DNA of 43,156 nt from Saprospiraceae bacterium (GCA_019694255.1 JAIBCI010000123.1:1-43156); one strand, 5' to 3'; shown: positions 18,810 through 27,211, counted from the first letter of the stretch. The notes: generated from the letters alone by a model not told the origin. A program made the numbers and translations.

Positions 18810-19745
18810 ATGCAGGATATTAAACTATTTTCAGGAAGTAATTCAATGTACCTCGCAGGACAAATCGCTGAACATTATGGGCAGGAACTTGGTGATATTG
18901 TGCTCAACAAATTTTCAGATGGTGAAATGCAGGCTGAAATCAAGGAATCAGTCCGCGGTACTTTCTCCTTCTTTATACAATCCACGAATGCACCGGCAGA
19001 TAATATCATGGAATTATTGCTGATGATCGATGCAGCCAAACGGGCTTCAGCGGATTATATTACGGCTGTGATACCCTACTTTGGTTACGCTCGCCAGGAT
19101 CGTAAGGATAAGGCCAGAGTGCCCATTTCGGCCAAGCTGATTGCCAATCTGTTGCAGGCAGCCGGAGTCAACCGGATCATGACTATGGATCTTCATGCTG
19201 ATCAGATACAGGGTTTTTTTGATATTCCGGTTGACCATCTTAAATCGGAAGCCATTTTCATGCCTTATTTGGAGTCGCTGGGTCTTGACAATGTCACTTT
19301 CGCTTGTCCGGATGTCGGGGGGGTTAAAAGAGCAAGAACATATGCCAAGTATTTTCAAAAAGACCTCGTAATCTGTGATAAATACCGGAAAAAAGCAAAT
19401 GAGGTTGATAGTATTACGGTGATCGGAGATGTCTCCGGCAAGCATGTTCTTTTGGTCGATGATATTGTCGATACGGCCGGGACGCTTTCAAAAGCAGCTG
19501 ACGCCTTGATTGCTAAAGGTGCGAGCTCGGTTAAGGCTATTTGTACCCACCCGGTACTTAGTGGTAAAGCGATGGACATCATCACGAACTCCAAATTGGA
19601 TGAAATCATTGTCAGTGACACCCTGCCAATTGCACATAATATACAGAAAATCAAAGTGATATCTTCAGCCCGCCTCTTTGCAAGAGCCATTCGAAATACC
19701 CATGAACACAAGTCTATAACGGCTTTGTTTGTAGATAAAGTTTAA
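18810..19745 (+). CDS. prs: ribose-phosphate pyrophosphokinase
   Basis: Makes PRPP from ribose 5-phosphate and ATP, the precursor for purine, pyrimidine, NAD, His and Trp synthesis. The 311-residue protein is full length. Visible motifs: FSDGEM near 35-40, the ATP-loop residues RQDRK at 95-99, the catalytic-region DLHADQIQGFF at 127-137, and the PRPP-binding VDDIVDTAGT at 216-225. I begin at the ATG at 18810, where homologues start; a longer frame back to 18744 would overlap the divergent SET gene and its promoter. The next gene, L25, follows 67 bp later with its own promoter, an arrangement (prs then rplY) widespread in bacteria. Confidence 0.97.
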   Translation: MQDIKLFSGSNSMYLAGQIAEHYGQELGDIVLNKFSDGEMQAEIKESVRGTFSFFIQSTNAPADNIMELLLMIDAAKRASADYITAVIPYFGYARQDRKDKARVPISAKLIANLLQAAGVNRIMTMDLHADQIQGFFDIPVDHLKSEAIFMPYLESLGLDNVTFACPDVGGVKRARTYAKYFQKDLVICDKYRKKANEVDSITVIGDVSGKHVLLVDDIVDTAGTLSKAADALIAKGASSVKAICTHPVLSGKAMDIITNSKLDEIIVSDTLPIAHNIQKIKVISSARLFARAIRNTHEHKSITALFVDKV

Positions 19746-19754
19746 GGTTCGTAA

Positions 19755-19785
19755 TTTGTTGAATTGATTTTTAGTTGTATCTTTG
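19755..19785 (+). promoter_or_regulatory. Bacteroidota -33/-7 promoter of the L25 gene
   Basis: TTTG at 19755-19758, a 19 bp spacer, then TATCTTTG at 19778-19785. This is the best full match in the window to the TTTG-N19-TAnnTTTG consensus. It lies 27 bp before the ATG at 19813. Confidence 0.75.
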
Positions 19786-19812
19786 CGTCCCCAAAAGGGA
19801 AAATATCTTATT

Positions 19813-20394
19813 ATGCAAACAGTGGAAATTAACGGTCACGACAGAGTCGCTGCATCAAAAGTAGGCCTTAAAAAGATGCGTACGGATGGTATGGTACCTT
19901 GCGTCCTGTATTCCAAGGAGGAGAACCTGGTCTTTGGAGCACCGGCAGCAGAGATCAAAAATATCGTTTATACGCCCGACTTCAAAGTAGCTGACATTAA
20001 GCTCAACGGGACAACACACCGCTGTATTCTGAAGGACATTCAGTTTGACCCCATCACAGACAGGGTAATACATATTGATTTTCTAAAATTGGTCAAAGGT
20101 TCGACGATCAAAGTATCTATTCCGCTAAGGGCCAAAGGAGCCGCCATTGGTGTTAAATCAGGTGGTAAACTACTTCAGAAAATGAAGAACATCCTGATTA
20201 AGACAACTCCTGAAAAGCTAGTAAGTGAAATGTTTATTGACATTTCATCACTGGATCTGGGTCAGACCATGAGGATTCGTGATATCATTCCGGTTGATGG
20301 TGTGGAAATTCTCAATCCAGCAGCAACTCCGGTGATCTCCGTAGATATTCCACGTTCTTTGAAGACCGCGGAAGCTGAAGCAGCTAAAAAGTAA
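19813..20394 (+). CDS. rplY: 50S ribosomal protein L25/general stress protein Ctc
   Basis: A 5S rRNA-binding ribosomal protein of the long Ctc/TL5 type, 193 residues. The N-terminal L25 domain (about 1-90) contains RVAASKVGLKKMRTDGMVPCVLY and LKDIQFDPITDRVIHIDFLK. The TL5-type beta domain (about 95-185) includes VSIPLRAKGAAIGVKSGG and LGQTMRIRDI. I start at the ATG at 19813; an in-frame TTG ten codons upstream overlaps the promoter. It lies downstream of prs and ends at a hairpin shared with the convergent gene. Confidence 0.95.
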   Translation: MQTVEINGHDRVAASKVGLKKMRTDGMVPCVLYSKEENLVFGAPAAEIKNIVYTPDFKVADIKLNGTTHRCILKDIQFDPITDRVIHIDFLKLVKGSTIKVSIPLRAKGAAIGVKSGGKLLQKMKNILIKTTPEKLVSEMFIDISSLDLGQTMRIRDIIPVDGVEILNPAATPVISVDIPRSLKTAEAEAAKK

Positions 20395-20424
20395 TTTTCC
20401 TAAAAAACATACAAATTGTAGTAC

Positions 20425-20465
20425 CCGGATAGCAACCCTTGACCAGGCCTGCTATCGGTTTCTTT
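20425..20465 (+). terminator. putative terminator downstream of rplY
   Basis: CCGGATAGCA (20425-20434) pairs with TGCTATCGG (20450-20458) as nine base pairs with one bulged G and a 15-base loop, followed by TTTCTTT. It overlaps the 3' end of the convergent minus-strand gene, whose stop is at 20452-20454. Confidence 0.5.
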
Positions 20466-20883
20466 CTGCGCGACGTTGTCTCAGGGCTTTAATCACTTCC
20501 ATTCTGAATTCCTTTTCTGCATCTTCAAGTTTCGATAGCTTGGATTCCGGAAGCGTCGTCTTGAAAATTTCATAGTACTTTTTCTTAAGTTTTAATGCCT
20601 GCTCCTCTTTTTCAAGTTGATCATCTACAGATTCTTCAGACTCCTGCTGTCCATAGTGCATTCGGCTTTCTTTTCTAAGCTCCATCCTTTTCCTGGAATA
20701 TTCATTGTAGACAGGCCAGAATCGTGCGGATTCATCCGATGTCAACTGAAGCTTGGTTGTAATGAAAGCAACGCGCTGTGCTTCTAGTTTTTCGAGCATG
20801 CGGCCACGGTTCATACCGTTATCTTGACTGTAACAATTTTGTAGCACAAGAATTATAATAAATATTGAAATTAAATTTTTCAT
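20452..20883 (-). CDS. small periplasmic Spy/sensor-like protein of an ECF sigma operon
   Basis: A 143-residue exported protein: signal peptide at about 1-19, then a nearly all-helical, highly charged body. The RMLEKLEAQRVAFITTKLQLTSDE start and the FWPVYNEY segment are typical of Bacteroidota proteins labelled 'sensor of ECF-type sigma factor', distantly similar to the Spy/CpxP LTxxQ periplasmic family. A cysteine near the signal end (LQNC) does not make a good lipobox. It is the last gene of a sigma/anti-sigma operon, 12 bp after its neighbour, so a role as a periplasmic stress sensor or chaperone is inferred. Confidence 0.8.
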   Translation of the reverse strand: MKNLISIFIIILVLQNCYSQDNGMNRGRMLEKLEAQRVAFITTKLQLTSDESARFWPVYNEYSRKRMELRKESRMHYGQQESEESVDDQLEKEEQALKLKKKYYEIFKTTLPESKLSKLEDAEKEFRMEVIKALRQRRAERNR

Positions 20884-20895
20884 CTTTTATAGGGT

Positions 20896-21513
20896 TTATT
20901 GATATTGATTTATTAATTCGTTAATACTTTCTTCATCGAGATCATCCTGCGGCATTACATTCATACCGGAGATTTGATTTTCATCCATGCCTTCACTAAG
21001 CAATGAGAGATCTGCTTCGTTTTCTGCGAGAAAACTGATCAGCGTCTCGTCATCAATCTGAGCAAGATTAAAAGTGGCTGTAGCCCTTGTCATCCTGCTT
21101 TGCTGAAGCCAGAATAGGCCGGCGACGACAGCGATCATGGCGGCTACACGCCACACTGCGCGCTGGTCAAAAGACCACTGAACAATTCTACCTTTCTCCT
21201 TTGACGGGCTGACTTTAGTCATTACTTTGTCCTGCAATTCCGAAAAGTAGTTATCCGGAATTTTAAAGTTCTGTTTGTCTTCTTCACCCAATCTAACCTG
21301 TTGCATAACTTGTGTCTGTATACCTTGGAAATATCCTTCCGGGATGCGCAGGTTGTTTTTTCTGGTTAGCCCGCGGTCATGCAATGATACTTCGCTCAGC
21401 CTGCAAGACACTTCATCCGGCAGCGAAGTGAAATATCCTTTCGGGACAAGAAAACTATTCCTGCGTTGCAGTCCTACTAAAATACTCTCAGGAAATTCCT
21501 GTTCAATGCTCAT
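20896..21513 (-). CDS. putative membrane-bound anti-sigma factor with three P-x-(GN)-YF repeats
   Basis: A 205-residue single-pass membrane protein encoded 6 bp after the ECF sigma gene, hence a likely anti-sigma factor, though it has no recognisable zinc-type anti-sigma domain. The N-terminal, presumably cytoplasmic part contains a motif three times: N19-V35 (FLVPKGYF), N53-V69 (LRIPEGYF) and Q81-V97 (FKIPDNYF), each followed by a short amphipathic stretch ending in V. A transmembrane helix lies at about 121-136. The C-terminal periplasmic part is acidic and ends DEESINELINQYQ. The repeats could dock the sigma factor; this is inference. Confidence 0.78.
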   Translation of the reverse strand: MSIEQEFPESILVGLQRRNSFLVPKGYFTSLPDEVSCRLSEVSLHDRGLTRKNNLRIPEGYFQGIQTQVMQQVRLGEEDKQNFKIPDNYFSELQDKVMTKVSPSKEKGRIVQWSFDQRAVWRVAAMIAVVAGLFWLQQSRMTRATATFNLAQIDDETLISFLAENEADLSLLSEGMDENQISGMNVMPQDDLDEESINELINQYQ

Positions 21514-21519
21514 TGGTGT

Positions 21520-22083
21520 TTAGGTTGATTTTGATTTTATATATTCTTCAATTTTCTTAACAGCATGGTGATAGGAAGCTTTGAGCGAACCCTCGGATGT
21601 CTCAAGAACATCAGACATATCCTGATAGCTCATTTCTTCATAATACCGCAATTTAAATACCTGTCTTTGTTTGGGCGGCAGCGTAAGAATAGCAGCTTCC
21701 AGCATCAGACTCAAATGGTCTCCGTCAAAATATTCATCGCTGGCAAGATGCATAATCGCTGGATGCTCCTTGGCCGGATCGACCGAATCGGTTTGCCATT
21801 TTTTACTCTTTTCAAGAAAAGTGAGCGTCTCGTTCGTTGCGATGCGATACAACCAGGTAAACAAACTGCTTTTTTGTTCAAACTGTGTGAAGTTGCGGTA
21901 TACTTTAACCAAAGTATTCTGCAGTATGTCGTCAGCATCTTCATGCGACAACACCATTCGTCGAATGTGCCAGTATAACCTCTCCTGATATTTATCCATG
22001 AGCTTTCGAAATCCCCGGTCCAAGGTTCTTTCTTCACCCATCAGGGTAAGTATTTCCTGATCTTCAGCGTGTGTCGAATTCAT
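21520..22083 (-). CDS. RNA polymerase ECF sigma factor
   Basis: A 187-residue sigma-70 family group 4 factor. Region 2 is at about residues 25-95 (YWHIRRMVLSHEDADDILQ, then LFTWLYRIATN). Region 4 is at about 130-180 (LPPKQRQVFKLRYYEEMSY, then SEGSLKASYHHAVKKI). It leads a three-gene operon with a membrane anti-sigma-like protein and a periplasmic sensor-like protein, the usual Bacteroidota arrangement for envelope-stress signalling. I see no TAnnTTTG element before it, consistent with autoregulation from an ECF-type promoter, which is an inference from absence. Confidence 0.93.
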   Translation of the reverse strand: MNSTHAEDQEILTLMGEERTLDRGFRKLMDKYQERLYWHIRRMVLSHEDADDILQNTLVKVYRNFTQFEQKSSLFTWLYRIATNETLTFLEKSKKWQTDSVDPAKEHPAIMHLASDEYFDGDHLSLMLEAAILTLPPKQRQVFKLRYYEEMSYQDMSDVLETSEGSLKASYHHAVKKIEEYIKSKST

Positions 22084-22120
22084 ATGATCTGTTTAATAGA
22101 CTGTATACGTTACCCGGGGT

Positions 22121-23056
22121 TTAATGTACGGTCTCATAATCCGATATCTTTTCCAGGTACAGGTTTGTTCTGCCCTCAATAACTTCTGTCATAGGGCTAA
22201 ATTTGACATTGCATTCAATTTGTGCGCTGGGGTACGAATGGATATTTTTAATGGTGCGCCCGGATTCTTCGTCATAAGCACTGATCAGGAGGATCATTTC
22301 AGACTTTAGACGTATCAAATCACCCTTTTTCAATCCATACATGGGACTTTCTTCCGTAATGGGATGATTGATTGTCCAGGATAGCGGAAACATGCTGATT
22401 TTTTTAATTTCGAGCTCAAGCGTTCTGAAAATTCGTGCGTTGGAGCCTTCGGGAAAATAGGAGAAGATCATTGTAGCCTCCACATCCATCAGCTTCTGTC
22501 GGTGAGGATTGGCTACCCGAAACATGGCTCCGGTAATATCCTTGTAAGGGGCGATCAGTAAGTTTTTCGAAAATATTAATTTGAAATTTGGTTTAGAAAA
22601 CTTACTATAAACCAAGCCTGTAATAATTGCAAATGTCAGCAAGCCGGATAATGCCTCAAAACCCGCCAAAGAAGAACTGGCAAGTCCAACGGGATGTAAT
22701 CCGCCATATCCCACGGTTGTAAATGTTTGGACGGAAAAGAAAAAAAATTGAGAAAAAACTTCAAGCGTATTACCGTCGCGTATTCCGGAAAGACCCTCGC
22801 GTCCGATGAGATAATAGGCTACTGCAAAGAACAGATTAATGACAGTATAAAAAACAAAAATCAGCAGTAGCATCCTTCCCCAACGCATTTCTAGCAGCTC
22901 GTGAAAGACACTGATTTGCGGTGTGCCGACTCGGTTTACGTTAAATTCTCCTCTTTCGTTGAGAACACCGTCGCTGCTCCCGCGGTATGAGGACCCAAAG
23001 CCGGAGTCCTCGTGATTGTTATTTTTTTTGAATTCCCGGAGATTTATTTTAGCCAT
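22121..23056 (-). CDS. inward-rectifier potassium channel (KirBac type)
   Basis: A 311-residue two-TM potassium channel. Residues 1-50 are a cytoplasmic N-terminal segment with the slide-helix region. TM1 is at about 60-83. The pore helix and selectivity filter TTVGYGG (TVGYG at 114-118) follow, then TM2 at about 128-150. The C-terminal 160 residues form the immunoglobulin-like cytoplasmic domain of Kir channels (ANPHRQKLMDVEATMIFSYF, then PLSWTINHPI). I start at the ATG at 23056 rather than a TTG seven codons upstream that would nearly reach the divergent gene. It is separated from the divergent acyltransferase by only 25 bp. Confidence 0.94.
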   Translation of the reverse strand: MAKINLREFKKNNNHEDSGFGSSYRGSSDGVLNERGEFNVNRVGTPQISVFHELLEMRWGRMLLLIFVFYTVINLFFAVAYYLIGREGLSGIRDGNTLEVFSQFFFFSVQTFTTVGYGGLHPVGLASSSLAGFEALSGLLTFAIITGLVYSKFSKPNFKLIFSKNLLIAPYKDITGAMFRVANPHRQKLMDVEATMIFSYFPEGSNARIFRTLELEIKKISMFPLSWTINHPITEESPMYGLKKGDLIRLKSEMILLISAYDEESGRTIKNIHSYPSAQIECNVKFSPMTEVIEGRTNLYLEKISDYETVH

Positions 23057-23081
23057 CTTTACCAAATAATTTGTCAAATAT

Positions 23082-23630
23082 ATGCGCCGGCTATCAACTT
23101 GGATACTCCACTGGCTCGGTTGGAAATACAGCGGTCACGAACAATTGGATAAATTACCGAAATACCTGCTCGCAGTCGCACCACATACTTCGAATTGGGA
23201 TTTTCCACTGGGAATTCTTCTCCGAAAATCAGCCGGCCTCGATAAAGTCAAATTTCTGGGAAAAAGTTCACTATTCAAGCCTCCTTTTGGTTGGTTATTC
23301 AGACTTCTCGGCGGATTTCCTGTCCAGCGGGACCGAAGCACCAATCTGGTCGAAAGCTACGTGGACATTTTTAACCGATTTCAGGAATTTGCGATTGTGA
23401 TTGCGCCGGAAGGTACCCGCAAAAAAGTAGATCATTTCAAGACAGGCTTTTATTACATCGCCAAGGGGGCCAACATTCCAATCATTCCCTGTGTCTTTGA
23501 CTATGAGCATCGGGAGTGCCGCTACCTAAGCCCTTTCTATTGCACGGACAATGCGGCCGCAGACCTGGCCTATCTCGAAGGCATTTTTCGAGGCGTTAAA
23601 GGTAAAAATCCAGAATTAGGAATCAACTAA
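23082..23630 (+). CDS. PlsC-like 1-acyl-glycerol-3-phosphate acyltransferase family protein
   Basis: A 182-residue glycerophospholipid acyltransferase-family protein. The catalytic HX4D box is H35-TSNW-D40. PEGTR (E110-R113) is the substrate-binding motif. KTGFYYIAKGANIPIIP (120-136) matches motifs III and IV. By family knowledge it transfers an acyl chain to lysophosphatidic acid or another lysolipid or amine; members this short (about 180 residues) in Bacteroidota have uncertain substrates. No membrane anchor is obvious at the N-terminus. The start is 25 bp from the divergent channel gene's start. Confidence 0.88.
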   Translation: MRRLSTWILHWLGWKYSGHEQLDKLPKYLLAVAPHTSNWDFPLGILLRKSAGLDKVKFLGKSSLFKPPFGWLFRLLGGFPVQRDRSTNLVESYVDIFNRFQEFAIVIAPEGTRKKVDHFKTGFYYIAKGANIPIIPCVFDYEHRECRYLSPFYCTDNAAADLAYLEGIFRGVKGKNPELGIN

Positions 23631-23764
23631 TCCCATGGTTTATCGATCTTTCCAAATCAGCTATCATCCTATTTTTCCGAATAAATAAGATGTAATTGAT
23701 AGATAGACAGCAATTAATACATTATATTAAATTTTAATTACTGAGTCGTTTTGGATATCCTGGG

Positions 23765-23827
23765 CCATTGGAACACCCCTGGATGATTTTAATAAAGTCA
23801 GTAGGTTGTCGGGTAACAACCCAATGG
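23765..23827. other. nested inverted repeat in the intergenic region
   Basis: An outer perfect seven-base-pair inverted repeat (CCATTGG at 23765-23771 and CCAATGG at 23821-23827) encloses an inner hairpin (GGTTGT at 23804-23809, ACAACC at 23816-23821; one C is shared by the two 3' arms). No T-run follows, so it is not a simple terminator. It lies between the acyltransferase stop and the promoter of the next gene. Confidence 0.3.
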
Positions 23828-23887
23828 TACAAAACAATACGGATGTGCTTTAACTTAATAACTGAGTTCGTGTCTAAAAGGTCTGAC

Positions 23888-23895
23888 TAACTTTG
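23888..23895 (+). promoter_or_regulatory. -7 promoter element of the CxxCH cargo gene
   Basis: TAACTTTG, an exact TAnnTTTG match, ends only 5 bp before the ATG at 23901, implying an almost leaderless transcript. The upstream half is weak (TTCG at 23867-23870). Confidence 0.4.
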
Positions 23896-23900
23896 TCATT

Positions 23901-24743
23901 ATGAATCATATTTACAGTATTTTTTCTGCTATTGTATTGCTTGTTTTGCTGATGTCTAATAAGGGAGGAAGGGCTTTTCAGGAAAATGAGGGATCAACTG
24001 GCGCTCCCGGTGAGCCGGTGTATTGCAAAAACTGCCACAATGCGAACATTGTCGTGGCAGTGGATATTTTTGTAATAGACGGGAAGGACACTGTCAAAAC
24101 GTACATCCCTGAAAAAAACTATAACGTGCATGTCGTCATCAGGCCAACCGGAGGACCAGCACCAAAGGGTTACGGCTTTCAGCTTGTGGGCCTAATCGCA
24201 CCGAACAAACAAAGTGGTCCAGACATCAAGACTTTGACAGCGGGTAGCCAGAACGTGAAGACCGCTACGACAACTTCGACCAAAAGGTTGTACGCGGAAC
24301 ACAATGGCAACAGCTCAACATCAACATTTATCGTTAATTGGCAAGCACCTGCATTGGGCTCTGGACCGGTGACTTTTTATGCGGCTGGTATGGGCAACAA
24401 CGCCAATAACGACAGTTCAGGTGATGGTGCGGCTAAAAATTCACTACAGCTCAACGAGAAAGTTACTACCGCAACCATTCATGATAAAGCTAAAACAGAC
24501 CTGCAGGTCTTTCCGAACCCCGGCCCTGGCCTTTTTTACTGCAGTGGCTTCGATTCAGATAAAATAAAAAGCCTTTCCGTTTTTGATCTGATGGGTAAGC
24601 CAGTTTGCAATCGTGAATTCAACCAGACACCGTGCATTGATCTGACAGAGCAGCAAGATGGGATATATTTCGTTCAGTGGAAAGATCTGAATGGTAATGT
24701 ACTTCGTACGAGTAAGCTTATCAAACGTACTGACAGGCCCTGA
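23901..24743 (+). CDS. secreted choice-of-anchor V-like protein with CxxCH motif and T9SS type A sorting domain
   Basis: A 280-residue exported protein. The hydrophobic signal covers residues 4-19. The mature N-terminus reads STGAPGEPVYCKNCH, with a CxxCH at C42-H46, then a beta-rich domain to about residue 190 (YGFQLVGLIAPNK, FIVNWQAPALGSGPVTFYAAG). This layout is what I know as the choice-of-anchor V or Reeler-like domain of Bacteroidota. The last 75 residues are a type A T9SS sorting domain (LQVFPNPGPGLF, then QDGIYFVQW). CxxCH is also the c-type haem attachment motif; whether haem is bound is not shown by the sequence. The gene appears monocistronic. Confidence 0.85.
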   Translation: MNHIYSIFSAIVLLVLLMSNKGGRAFQENEGSTGAPGEPVYCKNCHNANIVVAVDIFVIDGKDTVKTYIPEKNYNVHVVIRPTGGPAPKGYGFQLVGLIAPNKQSGPDIKTLTAGSQNVKTATTTSTKRLYAEHNGNSSTSTFIVNWQAPALGSGPVTFYAAGMGNNANNDSSGDGAAKNSLQLNEKVTTATIHDKAKTDLQVFPNPGPGLFYCSGFDSDKIKSLSVFDLMGKPVCNREFNQTPCIDLTEQQDGIYFVQWKDLNGNVLRTSKLIKRTDRP

Positions 24744-24767
24744 TTTTTGACTTAAAGATTTTAGTCC

Positions 24768-24797
24768 TTGATTACACCTTGGTGTGACTTAACTTTG
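24768..24797 (+). promoter_or_regulatory. promoter of the fadN-type gene
   Basis: TTG at 24768-24770, a 19 bp spacer, then TAACTTTG at 24790-24797; the ATG follows 13 bp later at 24811. Both elements fit the Bacteroidota consensus. Confidence 0.65.
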
Positions 24798-24810
24798 ACT
24801 TAATAGTAAT

Positions 24811-27180
24811 ATGATGAAGAGGAAAATTACATCTATTGCAGTATTGGGTTCAGGGTTAATGGGATCTGCACTTGCTGCACATTTCGCCGGATGTGGGTTT
24901 GAAGTTCTTTTGTTGGACCTTGCCTCGGAAGGGCCAGACAGAAACAAAGGCGTTAATGAATCACTTAGACGCTGTCTTACATCTAAGCCTTCAAATATTT
25001 ATTCAAAAAAATTTGCTTCACGGATCAAGACCGGAAATTTTGAAGATGATCTCCAGCAGCTTCGTAAATACGATTGGATTCTGGAAGTCATCATCGAAAA
25101 ACTGGAAATCAAAAAAGATCTCTACGAAAAAATTGAACCATACCGAAAAACAGGATCGCTTATCTCAAGCAATACTTCTGGCATTCCCATCAACCTGTTG
25201 ACAGAAGGTCGCTCGGAAGATTTTAAAAAACATTTTTGTGGAACACATTTCTTCAATCCTCCAAGGTACCTGCGACTTCTGGAGGTGATCCCAACACATG
25301 ACACTGATCCTGAGGTGACCCGATTCATGATGTCTTTCGGTGCCGAATTTCTGGGTAAGCAGACCGTGCTTTGCAAGGATACGCCTGCATTTATTGCCAA
25401 TCGCATTGGGGTTGTCAGCATGTCCAAAGCTTTTGAACTTACGCAGCGACTGGGCCTTTCTGTGCAGGTAGTTGACAAACTTTCAGGACCGGCTTTGGGT
25501 AGACCCAAGTCGGGGACATTCAGACTCACCGATATTGTCGGTTTGGATACGGCGGTGATGGTGATACGCGATCTTCAAAAAAACTGTCCGGAGGACAAGC
25601 ACGTACAACAATTGAACTTGCCTGGATGTATTGACTTTCTTTTGCAAAACAAATGGTTTGGTGACAAAAGCGGTAAAGGCTTCTATGAAAAAACAAACCG
25701 TAAGGATGATAAAGGCAAACCGGTAATTCTAGGTCTTGATCTCAGCAGTCAACAGCATGTACCTGAGGTAAAGAGTGATTTGGAGTCACTGAAACTAAGC
25801 AGGCAAATTGAAGATCTATCAAAAAGACTCCGGGCCCTCATCCAATGCAATGATGCTGGCGGTGAGTTTATTCGTCAGACACTTGGATTTCTTTTGGCTT
25901 ATACGGCAGACCGCATTCCGGAAATCACTGAAAATCTCTATGCCGTAGATGACGCAATGAAAAACGGCTACGCCTGGGAACTTGGTCCATTTGAATACTG
26001 GGATGCTATCGGTCTTGAAATGGGTTTGGAATTGATCCGCGCATCAGGTGAAACACCATCCAATTGGGTTGTTCAGATGCAAAGCAATGGTGTGAAAAGT
26101 TTCTATCAGCATAGTGACGGAATGCTAACTTGCTATAACCCTGTTAGCGGAAAATATGATCCAGTTCCCGATGTGGAAAAGAAAATTACAATCAATCTAC
26201 TGGCGGGCGAAAAACTTGTTTACAGCAATCCGGAACTTAAATTATGGGATATCGGTGAGGGTGTGCTGTGTGCAGAATTTTGCAGCAAGTATAATGCAAT
26301 TGGAGAGGGTATATTGAACGGACTCAATGAAAGCGTTAGAATCGCAGAAGAGCAGCAGTGGCAAGGTTTAGTTATTGGCAATAACGCGCCCAATTTCACC
26401 GTAGGTGCCAATCTCATGCTAATCGGAATGCTGGCTTTCCAACAGGAATATGATCAATTGGATATGGCCGTCCGATTGTTTCAGAATACTTCGATGAGAC
26501 TGAGGTATTCGAGTATTCCGGTCATTGCAGTAACGCAAGGTTATGTCTTTGGTGGTGGAACTGAATTTCTGATGCATTGTGATGGTGCAGTCTGCGCTGC
26601 TGAATCCTATATAGGATTAGTGGAAGTTGGTGTCGGGTTAATCCCAGGTGGAGGTGGAACCAAAGAATTTGCGATGAGGTTTGCGGACGAGATACGAGAA
26701 GGTGAAGTAATGATTCCACAGCTGATTCAAAAATTCAGGACAATTGCAACGGCATCAGTTGCCACTTCTGCCTTTGAAGCCTACGATCTGGGCTATCTTA
26801 GTGCACAACGAGATGTCGTCAGTCTTGATCTCAAAGCAGCCATATATCATGGTAAACAAAAAGTAATTCAGCTTGCGCCACATTATATCAGACCATTGCA
26901 ACGCACAGAGGTTATGGTTTTGGGAAGATCTGGTCTTGGTACTTTGCAGGCGGCGGCTCATACAATGTACCGCGGAGGATATGCATCCGAACACGATGTA
27001 AAAATTGCCAACAAAATAGCTTACGTTCTTTGTGGTGGCGATCTGTCAGCACCGCAAATGGTTAGTGAGCAATATTTGCTGGATCTGGAAAGAGAAGCTT
27101 TCCTCAGCTTATGTACTGAGCCAAAGACAATGGAACGAATTCAATTTATGCTTGAGAACAATAAGCCGCTTCGTAACTGA
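24811..27180 (+). CDS. fadN: 3-hydroxyacyl-CoA dehydrogenase/enoyl-CoA hydratase fusion (FadN type)
   Basis: A 789-residue bifunctional fatty-acid beta-oxidation enzyme with the dehydrogenase first, as in FadN and archaeal homologues, rather than hydratase-first as in FadB. The Rossmann motif GSGLMGSA is at residues 13-20, the dehydrogenase blocks SSNTSGIPI and THFFNPPRYLRLLEVIP lie near 118-160, and the C-terminal 3HCDH domains follow to about 460. The hydratase (crotonase) part begins near 475; APNFTVGANL and GYVFGGGTEFLMHCDG form the oxyanion region, then GVGLIPGGGGTKE. It lacks a neighbouring thiolase (FadA) or acyl-CoA dehydrogenase in the window. The first ATG is used; a second ATG follows immediately. 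Confidence 0.93.
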   Translation: MMKRKITSIAVLGSGLMGSALAAHFAGCGFEVLLLDLASEGPDRNKGVNESLRRCLTSKPSNIYSKKFASRIKTGNFEDDLQQLRKYDWILEVIIEKLEIKKDLYEKIEPYRKTGSLISSNTSGIPINLLTEGRSEDFKKHFCGTHFFNPPRYLRLLEVIPTHDTDPEVTRFMMSFGAEFLGKQTVLCKDTPAFIANRIGVVSMSKAFELTQRLGLSVQVVDKLSGPALGRPKSGTFRLTDIVGLDTAVMVIRDLQKNCPEDKHVQQLNLPGCIDFLLQNKWFGDKSGKGFYEKTNRKDDKGKPVILGLDLSSQQHVPEVKSDLESLKLSRQIEDLSKRLRALIQCNDAGGEFIRQTLGFLLAYTADRIPEITENLYAVDDAMKNGYAWELGPFEYWDAIGLEMGLELIRASGETPSNWVVQMQSNGVKSFYQHSDGMLTCYNPVSGKYDPVPDVEKKITINLLAGEKLVYSNPELKLWDIGEGVLCAEFCSKYNAIGEGILNGLNESVRIAEEQQWQGLVIGNNAPNFTVGANLMLIGMLAFQQEYDQLDMAVRLFQNTSMRLRYSSIPVIAVTQGYVFGGGTEFLMHCDGAVCAAESYIGLVEVGVGLIPGGGGTKEFAMRFADEIREGEVMIPQLIQKFRTIATASVATSAFEAYDLGYLSAQRDVVSLDLKAAIYHGKQKVIQLAPHYIRPLQRTEVMVLGRSGLGTLQAAAHTMYRGGYASEHDVKIANKIAYVLCGGDLSAPQMVSEQYLLDLEREAFLSLCTEPKTMERIQFMLENNKPLRN

Positions 27181-27211
27181 TCAGCGCACTCAAAAATAAG
27201 TAATGTAAGGA

